NCBI GenBank assembly: GCA_039105265.1
Contig: JAPFFF010000057.1
Location: 372,001-436,000 of the forward strand
DNA: 64,000 bases
Direction of reading: 5' to 3'
Origin: Tritrichomonas musculus
Lineage: Eukaryota > Parabasalia > Tritrichomonadida > Tritrichomonadidae
Shown here one piece after another: positions 44,011 through 53,585 of this stretch; the stretch's first letter is position 1; every line of letters starts with the position of its first letter. Position numbers and translations under genes: made by a program. A model generated the notes under the pieces. The model was not told the origin of the DNA, did no database searches, and was given only the letters and a program-made list of their open reading frames with translations.

Positions 44011-47000
44011 TCATTCATTATTGAATGCTTCATGGAATGTTTGATTAATGTTTGGTATTGATGATTTCGAGTTGTCCTGTGTCTTTTCTTTTTTCTTCTT
44101 TTCGATTGACAATCTGCCAAATAAAATTGGATATGGAGGAGTGTACAGTATTGTTCTCATTATATCAACAATTTCATTAATTTCATCAATGAATTCTTGT
44201 TTGTTTAGTTTATTTTTCACTGCAAAATCAAACACATTTGCAGGATCATTAATTCTTGTTTGATCTTCAACATCTATAATATTTTCATTGTCAATTTGCA
44301 TCCCTGCAATCACTTGATCTGAATCAATGAATTTTCCATTTGATTTTTTAAGAGATGAGTTAATTTCATTGCTTTTTCTTTTTTCTTTTTGAATATCTAA
44401 ATCAGCTTTTTTGAAGTCATTATCATTTAATTCTTTTTGCAATTTTTGTTTTAGTTTTGTGTCCAAATTTGGCTGATTATCCAAATGAAATGGTGGATAC
44501 TGCAGAATGAAGTCTTTTATATATGAAAATGGATTTTTCTTGACATTTTTTGGGAATCTGAATTCAAAATGATATGTCAAATTATCAGGTAAATCAGATT
44601 CTTCTTCTAATTTAGAGAGAGATTTAATGAAGAATTTCTTTGATTCATCGAGATTTGATTTAGACAAATAATAAACACAAAGTTTTAGATTAACGAAACG
44701 AAGGATAAAAACTTTTGAAACCTCAAGTCTTATATCAATATACTGAATATTATGAAAAATTAACGGTTCCTCTTCATGATCAGAAGCTTTTACATAAAAT
44801 TCAATGGCTTCATCAATTTTTTCATCTTTTTCTTTCATATAGCCAAGATTGTATTCGGCAAGAGCGAATGAGTGTTTAGAGGAACGTTCATACATATATT
44901 GAGAATCAGTTTTATTATTATTATTAAAGAATTGGTATAATAAACCGAGATTATTTTGAGCGAAAGGATATTCGCTGAAAGCTGATTCCTTTATATAATG
45001 AGTAGCTTTATCGATATCATTTGAAGCTAACAAATAAATTAAACCAAGAGAATTTCCTGCATGATAACGATATTGATTAATGATTGGTCTAAAATCGTGA
45101 TATTTATCCAATGGATTATATAAAATGATCATTTCATCTTTTTTTTCAAGGCATTGACTAAAGTATTTAATTGCTTTTTCATTATCAACCTCAATTGAGA
45201 ATCCATCCGAGAACAATTCGCCTAAAAAGAAATAACCATCAGGCAAACCTCTTTTTGCTGCTAGTTCAAAATAATCTTTGGCTTTCAAACACTCACGTTC
45301 TTTTGAAAACCTATAATATACTCCTAAAAGAATGAATGCCAAAGGATTTTGCAATATTGAAGCTTTTTCGAAATATTTTTTAGCTTCTTTTTCATCTTTT
45401 TCAACATCATAACCACTGAAATAAATTACACCTAATTGAATCATTGAAAGAGTACAATTTAATTCAGCTGATTTCTCAAAATATTCTCTAGCTTTTTTAT
45501 AATCTTTTTCAACACCATCGCCAAAAAAATACATGTGGCCTAATTTATAAATAGCAATTGGATTATTTTGTTTTCCTGCAATTTCAAAATATTCTTTTGC
45601 TTTTTTATAATCTTGTTTAACACCATTACCATGCAAATAAAGATTTCCTAAGTTGATAAATGCCATTGAATTATTTAATTTAGCTGCAATTTCAAAATAT
45701 TCTTTTGCTTTAAGGTAATTCTTTTCAACTCCATAACCATTAAAATAGAGATTAGCAATTTCTATATAAGCTTGTGAACAATTCAATTTGGTAGCTTCTT
45801 CAAAATATTCTTTTGCTTTTTTATAATCTTGATCAACACCAATTCCATTTGAATAAAAAAAGCCCAATGAAAGAAATGCATTTGGATTTTTTAATTTAGC
45901 AGCTATTTCAAACATTTCTCTTGATTTTTGAAGATTCTTCATAACTCCAAAACCTTCAGAATAAATAATTCCTAACCAACAAAATGCTTCTGAATTATTT
46001 AAACGAGCAGCAAATTCAAAAAATTCTTTCGCTTTTGAATAATTTTTATCAACACCAAGTCCTTTCAAATATAATGCTCCTAAATAATTATAAGCATTAG
46101 AATTATTCTTGGATGCACTTAATTCATACCATTTTCTAGCTTTAGAATAATCTTTTTCTGTTCCAAAACCATTTTCATAAATAAGTCCAATTTTATTTAA
46201 AGCTTCATCACATCCAAATTTTGATGATCTTACATAACAATCATTACCTTTATCAAAATCTTTCTCACAGCCAAATCCATTTATATACATATCGCCCAAA
46301 AATAATAAAGCAATAGGATTATTATCATTAGATGCAATTTCATAACATTCTTTAGCTTTTTTATAATCTATATCACCACCATAACCGTTTAAATAGCAAT
46401 TTCCTAGATTTAAAAAAGCTGAACGATCATATTTTACTGCTTTTTCATAATATTTTCTGGCTTTATTCATGTCTTGTTTAACAATAGTGCCTTCAAAATA
46501 AAGATTTCCCAAAATGATAAAAGATTCTGGATTTTGTAATTCTTCAGCCAGTTCAAAATAATGCTTAGCAATTGAATAATCTTGAACAACACCAATTCCA
46601 TTTAAGTAAAGATTTCCTAATTGAATTAAAGCTTTAGCATTTTTTAACTTTGCTGCTTCTTCAAAATAATTTTTAGCTATTAAAAAATTAGGAATTACAC
46701 CATTACCATTTAAATAAATGTTTCCTAAATTTAGAAAGCCATCTGGGACGTTAAATTTGGCAGCTGTTTCATAATACATCTTTGCAATAAGGAAATTTTG
46801 TGGAATACTTGGATTGACGAAATAAAGATTTCCAAGATTAACATAAGCATCAGGATTATTTAATTTTATTGCTATTTCATAATTTTCTTTAGCTTTGGAT
46901 ATGTTTTGCTCAACTCCTTGGCCATTAAAGTAAAGAGTTCCTAAATGTATAAATGCTTTTGAATAGTTTTGTTGAGCTGCAATTTCAAAAAATTCTTTGG

Positions 47001-49098
47001 CTTGGAAAAAATCAATCTCAACACCATTTCCTGTATAATAAAGCAATCCTAAATTGTAATATGCTTCAGCACTATCTTGTTCAGCTGCTTGTTCAAAATA
47101 TTTTTTAGCTTTAGCACAATCAGGTTCAACAACATTATCAATACCATTGAGATAAATGTTTCCGAGCTTCAACAATGCTTCACAATTATTTAAATTGGCT
47201 GCTAACTTGTAATTTTCAATAGCTTTTTCATAATTTTGGAAGTATTTTGTATCAAAGCCATCAAAGTAAAGATCACCAATTTGTAAAAATGCATCTGAAT
47301 TATTTGCTTTAGTCGCTAAATTATAGAAAATTTTGGCTTTGACTAAGTTTTTCAGAATGCTTTTATACAAGTTGCCAAAAAGTATTAAAAATTGCGATTC
47401 ATTGCTTATATCATTTATATAACTAAGGAAGAATGAAATGTACCATTGAATTGTTTGCTCATCCAATGCTTGACGGTTATAGCATTCAAGTATATTGAAA
47501 AAGTTCTCATAAAAATATTGAATTAAAACTTTGAGATTATTCTGATTAATTTCTTCAATAAAATTAGAATCAAAAAAGAGAAATGATTTAGCTTCATCAT
47601 ACAAAATATTCTTAATTTGAGAAAGCTTTGCCCTTTCTTTTTGATCATATTTTATACAAAATCTATAAAGATCTTGAATGTCTTTTGTTCCTTTTGTCAT
47701 AGCAGGAAAATCTTCTGTCTTTTTCATTTGAGCTATTTTTGAATCATAAACAGAATTCGTCCATTTTTTCTTCTCGAAAAGAAAATAGACCAGAAGACCA
47801 AACGAATAAATATCAGTAGAATATGAAACATATTCTCCTTCATCTTGTTCAGGAGATGAATAAATAATCGTTCCAAAGCTATATGTGAAATTTTCAGCAT
47901 TAAATGAAGATTCATCACCATCAACACTTCGAATCATTTCGAAATCAGCAATGAAAGGAAGATTATCATGATTAATCAATATATTTGATGGCTTCAAATC
48001 TCGATGAATCATGTGATTAGAATGAAGATAATCAATTCCTTGCAAAATTCGATTCATTGCTAAAAATGAATAGATTTCAGTGATTTTAGAATCGTTTTCT
48101 TTGAAGTAATTTTCTAAGTTGTCGTTGGTCATGTATTCATAAAGAATACCAGTTATTTTGCCATTTTCTATGAGGAAACCATAAGAGGGTGTCAAGCATC
48201 GATGTGAATAACTTTGATTGAAATCTATTTCACGTTGAAAATGATCACAATCGTTGCTTTTCTTCAGAATGAAAATATAAAGACTGGCTTTGTGAATGAC
48301 AATTTGAAAAATTGATGAACTTTTGGACATCGTTCTTAATACTATGAATTCTTCTTCTGTGAAAAAGTTGTTTGATTTATTTAAAGTATTATTGATTGAG
48401 TCAACACAATTTATGATCGTTTTTAAATCAATTTTTTTGTGTTCATTTTCATCGTATTCTTTGAATTGCATTTTTTTTAGGAGATTAGTTTCAAGTGAGC
48501 CTTGTCGATTATCAAAAATGAAAAATGAAGGATCCTTAAAATAACTCGATGGACAAAAATATCTTCGAACAATGAAAGATAAAATTGGATTGATTGTATA
48601 TTGAATAAAATCGTTATTTTTTATTTCTGGTTGAGAATGACGAAAATTGTTGATCTCTTCTATTACTGCTTGGTATTCTTTTGATTGCTGTGTATTAAAA
48701 GAAGGCGAACTTGTATTAATAAGCTTTGAATTCGTTTTTTTGAGAACTTTGGAAATTACTTTAATATCAATCGACTCAATAATTATGCATGTTTTTTCAA
48801 AACAGATAATTGAATTTATAATTTGTTTTGAATTTGTTTTATCTTTTGAATATTCTTTTGTTTTTATTTCATAATTAGAATTATAACGATTTAATGCATT
48901 AAATTTAAAGGTAATAAAATTTGATTCTTTAAGAAAATTAAATAAATAATCTTCAATTTCTTTTTCATCAATAATTAAAGGCAAAGGAAGATATAAAAAT
49001 GAAAACTTTGAATATAGATTTGATATCAAAGGTGTTTGTACCTGATTTAGCAATAATTTGTAATTTATGGGAAGTTCCTGAAAAGAAATGTTTTCCAT
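44011..49098 (-). CDS. kinase-Sel1 repeat protein, intact, 1,695 residues
   Basis: The longest gene in the window and uninterrupted. Residues 1-250 are an unrecognised N-terminal region. The kinase domain spans about 260-510: ILKKS lysine, MIHRDLKPSNILI with D367 in a canonical HRD loop, DFE (385-387) instead of DFG, and SSPEQ as the APE motif. The glycine loop is not obvious. About 570-1440 carries roughly two dozen Sel1 repeats in a regular 36-residue pattern (YKKAKEYFEIAAKLNNSMAF..LG.LYLNGNGVEQ). The C-terminal 250 residues are polar and charged. Probably cytosolic. TCATT lies 16 bases before the ATG. More canonical catalytic loop than the DFD paralogs, so an active kinase is more likely here. 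Sel1 arrays bind partner proteins; the partner is unknown. Confidence 0.93.
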   Translation of the reverse strand: MENISFQELPINYKLLLNQVQTPLISNLYSKFSFLYLPLPLIIDEKEIEDYLFNFLKESNFITFKFNALNRYNSNYEIKTKEYSKDKTNSKQIINSIICFEKTCIIIESIDIKVISKVLKKTNSKLINTSSPSFNTQQSKEYQAVIEEINNFRHSQPEIKNNDFIQYTINPILSFIVRRYFCPSSYFKDPSFFIFDNRQGSLETNLLKKMQFKEYDENEHKKIDLKTIINCVDSINNTLNKSNNFFTEEEFIVLRTMSKSSSIFQIVIHKASLYIFILKKSNDCDHFQREIDFNQSYSHRCLTPSYGFLIENGKITGILYEYMTNDNLENYFKENDSKITEIYSFLAMNRILQGIDYLHSNHMIHRDLKPSNILINHDNLPFIADFEMIRSVDGDESSFNAENFTYSFGTIIYSSPEQDEGEYVSYSTDIYSFGLLVYFLFEKKKWTNSVYDSKIAQMKKTEDFPAMTKGTKDIQDLYRFCIKYDQKERAKLSQIKNILYDEAKSFLFFDSNFIEEINQNNLKVLIQYFYENFFNILECYNRQALDEQTIQWYISFFLSYINDISNESQFLILFGNLYKSILKNLVKAKIFYNLATKANNSDAFLQIGDLYFDGFDTKYFQNYEKAIENYKLAANLNNCEALLKLGNIYLNGIDNVVEPDCAKAKKYFEQAAEQDSAEAYYNLGLLYYTGNGVEIDFFQAKEFFEIAAQQNYSKAFIHLGTLYFNGQGVEQNISKAKENYEIAIKLNNPDAYVNLGNLYFVNPSIPQNFLIAKMYYETAAKFNVPDGFLNLGNIYLNGNGVIPNFLIAKNYFEEAAKLKNAKALIQLGNLYLNGIGVVQDYSIAKHYFELAEELQNPESFIILGNLYFEGTIVKQDMNKARKYYEKAVKYDRSAFLNLGNCYLNGYGGDIDYKKAKECYEIASNDNNPIALLFLGDMYINGFGCEKDFDKGNDCYVRSSKFGCDEALNKIGLIYENGFGTEKDYSKARKWYELSASKNNSNAYNYLGALYLKGLGVDKNYSKAKEFFEFAARLNNSEAFCWLGIIYSEGFGVMKNLQKSREMFEIAAKLKNPNAFLSLGFFYSNGIGVDQDYKKAKEYFEEATKLNCSQAYIEIANLYFNGYGVEKNYLKAKEYFEIAAKLNNSMAFINLGNLYLHGNGVKQDYKKAKEYFEIAGKQNNPIAIYKLGHMYFFGDGVEKDYKKAREYFEKSAELNCTLSMIQLGVIYFSGYDVEKDEKEAKKYFEKASILQNPLAFILLGVYYRFSKERECLKAKDYFELAAKRGLPDGYFFLGELFSDGFSIEVDNEKAIKYFSQCLEKKDEMIILYNPLDKYHDFRPIINQYRYHAGNSLGLIYLLASNDIDKATHYIKESAFSEYPFAQNNLGLLYQFFNNNNKTDSQYMYERSSKHSFALAEYNLGYMKEKDEKIDEAIEFYVKASDHEEEPLIFHNIQYIDIRLEVSKVFILRFVNLKLCVYYLSKSNLDESKKFFIKSLSKLEEESDLPDNLTYHFEFRFPKNVKKNPFSYIKDFILQYPPFHLDNQPNLDTKLKQKLQKELNDNDFKKADLDIQKEKRKSNEINSSLKKSNGKFIDSDQVIAGMQIDNENIIDVEDQTRINDPANVFDFAVKNKLNKQEFIDEINEIVDIMRTILYTPPYPILFGRLSIEKKKKEKTQDNSKSSIPNINQTFHEAFNNE

Positions 49099-49111
49099 AT
49101 CTTGAAAGTAG

Positions 49112-49116
49112 AATGA
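49112..49116 (-). promoter_or_regulatory. initiator-like element TCATT before the 1,695-residue kinase
   Basis: TCATT on the minus strand with its A 16 bases before the ATG; matches TCAYW. Confidence 0.45.
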
Positions 49117-49418
49117 AAAATGAAATATAAATCATTGAAAAAATTGAATTATTTATCAAATTTATATTCTTACAATAATTGGAATAATAAAAATTAATTA
49201 TTGAAAAATTGATTTTTCCCCAAAAAATAAGAGTTTATTGAGAAAAATTTTTTTCATAACGATCATGTTTTGTGATAATTTTATCTTCATTGATTATTCT
49301 TATTCGTTTTTTATCTTCATAAATTTAAAAACAAAATTAAATTAAATTTATATATTAATTTAGTTACAATTATTAATATATTATTAAGTTGTTATAAATA
49401 AATTTTATTAAAAATATA
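49117..49418. other. divergent intergenic stretch
   Basis: AT-rich spacer between the divergent 1,695-residue kinase and LRR-kinase genes. No further feature seen. Confidence 0.5.
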
Positions 49419-51798
49419 ATGGATAAATTGAAAAACAGAAAAATAAAAATGAGTAAAGAGATTGAGATCGAAAATGGTCTTCAAGTCGAAATAAATACCG
49501 AAGAACTTACAGCGACAGTAATCAGATCACCAAACGTTACAGGAACAATGATTGTTCCTCGATATGCGATTTCCGAAAAAAAAAAATATAAGATCATATC
49601 TATTGGATGTGATGCATTTGCAGGTGCCAAATTTGATTCCCTTATATTTGCAGAAGACTCTGAAGTTGAATCATTTGAAGATTCATCATTTTGTGGTGCT
49701 TCATTCAAGAAACCTAAAATTCCCCCAAAACTTAATAAACTTGATGGCCATTGGTGTCTTGCTGTTGAAGATTTAATTGACATCGAAGTTTCACGAAAAA
49801 ACGAACTATTTTCATACTATGATAATAAATATTTAGTTGGTAAGAGTGGCGCAGAGAGTGACGTATTTGACATTCTTTATTATGCTCGTTGCGACATCAA
49901 AGAAGCAGTGATTCCTCCACAAATCAAAATCATTCACAATTACTCGTTTAACAATCATCCAAAATTGCAGTAAGTCATTTCACCAAAGAATTCAAAACTC
50001 AAGCGCATCGAAAATTCGCCATTCTTTCAATCCACGATTTCAAAATTAGTTTTGCCAGAAACTCTCGAATACATCCATTGTGATGCCTTTGATATCATTA
50101 AGAATCTTAAAAAAATTGAAATTTCGCTTAGAACGAACTTTTTTCAGTGATTGACGAAACTCTTTTTGTTGCCAAAAGTGACAGATCACTCAAAGACTTC
50201 GACGTTCTTATTTTTTGTCTTCGTGATGCAGAAAACGTCAAAATTCCATCCAGCATCAAAGTGATCAATAACATGCATTTCATTATTGCAGTGAATTGAC
50301 AACGATGACATTCGAAGGAGGTTCTTCACTTGAGACTATTTGTGAATACGCAATTTCAGACAACGGTTCTCTTAAATCGATTGTTTTTCCTCCATCAGTG
50401 AAGTGCGTAAATGTAAGAGGTATTTACTGTAATCATAATCTTGAATCAGTTGAATTTCTTGGAGACTATGTAAAGATTGCTGCCTACAATTTCCAATGTT
50501 GCAGTGAAGGCATGGTTCTCTCATTTCCAAACGCAAAAAAGCTTGAATTTGATGAAGATTCAATGTACCTTCTTCCAGAAGGATCGAAAGTGAAGATCAG
50601 GCGAGGAGCAAAACTTGTTGGAGAAGAATTTTCAAAAATTGAGTCTAATATTGAATTCATTGAAGGAAATGGACCAAGCAATCAAAAAGTTGATAATTCA
50701 TCAAAAAAAGTTTATCAGGAAAGTAAGAATACGAAAATTAAGAAAGAAGAAGAATTTTCAATTGAGAGATCATCGATCAAGAACAAGAGTGAACAAGAAT
50801 ATTCAGAGGTAATTTCTAGATGCATGAAGCGAATTCGTTTTCTTGAGTCTCGTCTTGGCATGTACGAGGAAGTTTTTCCATTCGACATGAATTGTGAAAC
50901 GAGTGATGAAGAAGTTGAATCAGAGACGAATGATAAAGAGACTGACTCAGAAGAAGAAATGAGAGGAAGAGAAGGGAAGAACATTTTCATTGATGAAGAA
51001 GAAGAGTCACATCAACGAGTGATTTGCCAGATTGGGGAAGGAGCGACATCAGTTACGTACAAAGTGATTGACGAACGACGTGACAAAGAACTTTGCAAGA
51101 AAGTCCTGAAAGCTGAAGAAGGTCGAACGACATTCAATGATTTTCGAAACATTTACAAAGAATGCGAAGTTCTTGCAGGCATGAATCACCCAAGCATCTG
51201 CAAGTGCGTCGGTCTGAATCCACAAGAAAAACTGAATGACGACGATAAAGACGCAAATGAAGAAGAAGACGAAATTGAAATCAAGAGCAAGTTTACTCCG
51301 GGATCGACCAATAAAGACAAAAGCAAGACTACGATAGCGATCTTCCTGAAGTTCCACCCGATGAACCTTCGCGAGTGCCTTGAACGCGACATTCTGAACA
51401 ACACGCTGAAAGCGAAACTTGTGGTTGAAATTGCATTTGGCATGCTTCACATCCACGAGCACGGAATGATTCACCGCGACCTGAAACATGAGAACGTTAT
51501 GGTGAACTACATCTTCGAGGCGCAGCTGATTGACTTTGGACTTGCGCACGTTGATGCGATGAAGAGCACGATGACATCGATGACGAAAGGCATCGGCACC
51601 CTTGCATACATGTCGCCGGAGATGTCGAATGAAGAAGAATACGACAACAAGACGGACGTTTACTCATTTGGCGTTCTCCTTTTCGTCCTTTTCACTCGTC
51701 GTTTTCCAAAACAAAACTTGAAAGACAAACTGAACAACAAGCCGATCAAATTCCCAGAAGCATCTCACGCACTTATAAGCCCGTATCAATCTTTTTAA
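49419..51798 (+). pseudogene. broken LRR-kinase gene, kinase domain nearly whole
   Basis: The N-terminal half has BspA/LRR_5-type repeats without signal peptide (TGTMIVPRYAISEKKKYKII, IKEAVIPPQIKIIHNYSF). A TAA at 49971-49973 follows KLQ, and the same frame then reads VISPKNSKLKRIENSPFFQS. One-base losses appear near 50134 (AGAAAC expected, AGAAC seen) and near 50272 (AACCAT expected, AACAT seen). From 50296 the frame is open: LRR, an acidic linker, then a kinase with GEGATSVTYK, CKKVL lysine, HRDLKHEN, DFGLAH, SPEM and DVYSFG. It stops at 51798 inside the C-lobe (ISPYQSF). From about 51200 the codons become strikingly GC-rich. As host gene it is a young pseudogene or carries assembly errors in its LRR half. 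Confidence 0.8.
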
Positions 51799-51799
51799 C

Positions 51800-51990
51800 A
51801 AGTTTTCATTCAAAAAGTTCGCCACAGCATCGAAACTAAACAAAAAACCGCTGCCGCGCGGATTCTCATCAAAAATACTCGAGTAATCGTCAGTTGGATA
51901 GCACTCATCAAAATTGAAAACAGGCCGTTTAATGGCGTTCAAATCGTCGATGAATTTTAATATGGAATTATCAACTAAAATATATCTCAA
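51800..51990 (-). pseudogene. opposite-strand coding-like fragment abutting the kinase
   Basis: Directly after the kinase frame ends, the minus strand has an open frame from an ATG at 51990 reading MRYILVDNSILKFIDDLNAI, FNFDECYPTDDYSSIFDENP and FSFDAVANFLNENLLKRLI. Beyond 51800 the frame continues only as the complement of the kinase. It looks like the start of another gene placed head to tail against the truncated kinase. Family not recognised. Confidence 0.35.
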
Positions 51991-52188
51991 TTTGGTAGCA
52001 GCGGGGGAAAAAAAAATAATGAATATATAAAGTATTTAATTCACTTTTTTCCTTTGGCTCATTTGTCAATTAGTTCATTGGTATCTAAATCAAACTAAAA
52101 GTCCCTCCAAGACATTTTCATTACTTTGAGGAATATTAGATGAGGTTATTCAGCGATTACTGATTTATTTTATTATATTAAATAGGGC
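51991..52188. other. short spacer, nothing seen
   Basis: No feature recognised between the fragment and the hairpin. Confidence 0.4.
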
Positions 52189-52266
52189 GGCCCTGAGAAA
52201 CCATTTTCGGTATTCAAAAAGTTCGAATTTAAACTTTTTGAATACCAAAAATGGTTTCTCAGAGCC
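52189..52266. repeat. long hairpin: 35-bp arms, 8-base loop
   Basis: Arms at 52189-52223 and 52232-52266 contain CTGAGAAACCATTTT then GGTATTCAAAAAGTT and pair with two mismatches. The loop is CGAATTTA. The stem is much more stable than expected by chance. Confidence 0.85.
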
Positions 52267-52309
52267 ACTATACATTAAAACATATACTGATTGTCCACGA
52301 AAAAATTTC

Positions 52310-52370
52310 TCAAATAATTTTGACCTTGGATGGGAATCGAACCAGTGACCCCAAAGATAAACATTTAGTT
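52310..52370 (-). repeat. tRNA-like 3' half with B box
   Basis: The minus strand reads GGGGTCACTGGTTCGATTCC and then CATCCAAGGTC. GGTTCGATTCC is a perfect polymerase III B box. No D arm or anticodon arm can be found upstream, so this is a tRNA pseudogene end or the head of a tRNA-derived short element. Confidence 0.45.
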
Positions 52371-53585
52371 CAAAAATACTTTTCCCAAAACGATTAAAAA
52401 CAACTCAAAAAAAAAATAAAGTTTTTAAAAAGTTAAACTTTTATTAACTTTTTCATAGAGTAAAAAAACTTTTCCCAATTTTGGACTCGTTCTCAAAGAA
52501 AGGGAGTAGGTTAGTAAAAACAAGCTATTAGTAATCATTGCTGACTGAATATAACATGTACTCCATAATATAAATATAACTTGATTCTTTATCTGATTTA
52601 TGAAATATGTATAGAAAATCAAAAAAAAATTCTAATTAATTTTGCGGATATTGCAGTATTTTGAAAATAAATTTAAAATATTGTACCTAGATTTCGGCTT
52701 GGTCATCTCTATATGGCAATTTTTATGGTAGAGATATAACATCAAATTTTGATGAAAGCTAGCTTTTGATATGAATTATTTTTGGGAATACGACTTCGTA
52801 ATTGAGGTGAAAGTTGAGAAAAAGTTCCAATAAAGATCAAATGAATGTTTCAAATATAATCGAAATGTTCAAATGAATGTTTAAAATAACATTGAAAAGT
52901 TTATTTTATATTATTATGAAATTTTCAATAATAATTTAAATTATTAGAATTATTAATTGCTGTTTATATTGGAAATAAGTTTGATATAATCAGTATAAAT
53001 AATATACTTTAATTTTAAATATATTTATATCAATAAAAATTAATTAATTATAAAAATACACATGAAAATTATGAGGAAATAAAAAGAATTATTTATTCTA
53101 AAATATTTGATAGAAAATTTTTAAAAGTGACAGGGATATTTTACTCAAATAAAAGTTTTTATGGACGGAATTTATAAGAACGATATCGATTATACAAATG
53201 ATCAGCAAAATAATATTTTACAAACCAATGAAGAAAGTCAAAAAGTTTTTTTTTCGCCATTATATACATATTTTATTTTAGAAATCATTAAATTTCTCAT
53301 ATATTAACAAAAATATAAATATTATTATTATTTATTATTATTATTAGATAAAGCAATTTATCAAAATCACGTTCTTTATTATTAAAAAAAAAAAAAAAAT
53401 GACATTTGATATAAAAAAATGAGAAAATTTTTCTTGGACAATCAGTATTATAGAATGATATAAGTTTTGTTAGTATTCAGAAAATAACTCCCTGAAAAAA
53501 AGAGTTTCTTTCTTGATTTATTTATATTCAGAAAATAAATAATTTTCGATCAAAAAATTTTTTAGAAATTTTGGATATTAATTTT
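52371..53585. other. AT-rich intergenic stretch
   Basis: No gene seen. ACTTTTCCCAA occurs twice (about 52379 and 52469). A TTA/TAT triplet tract lies at about 53318-53346 and an A run at 53385-53398. Confidence 0.5.
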
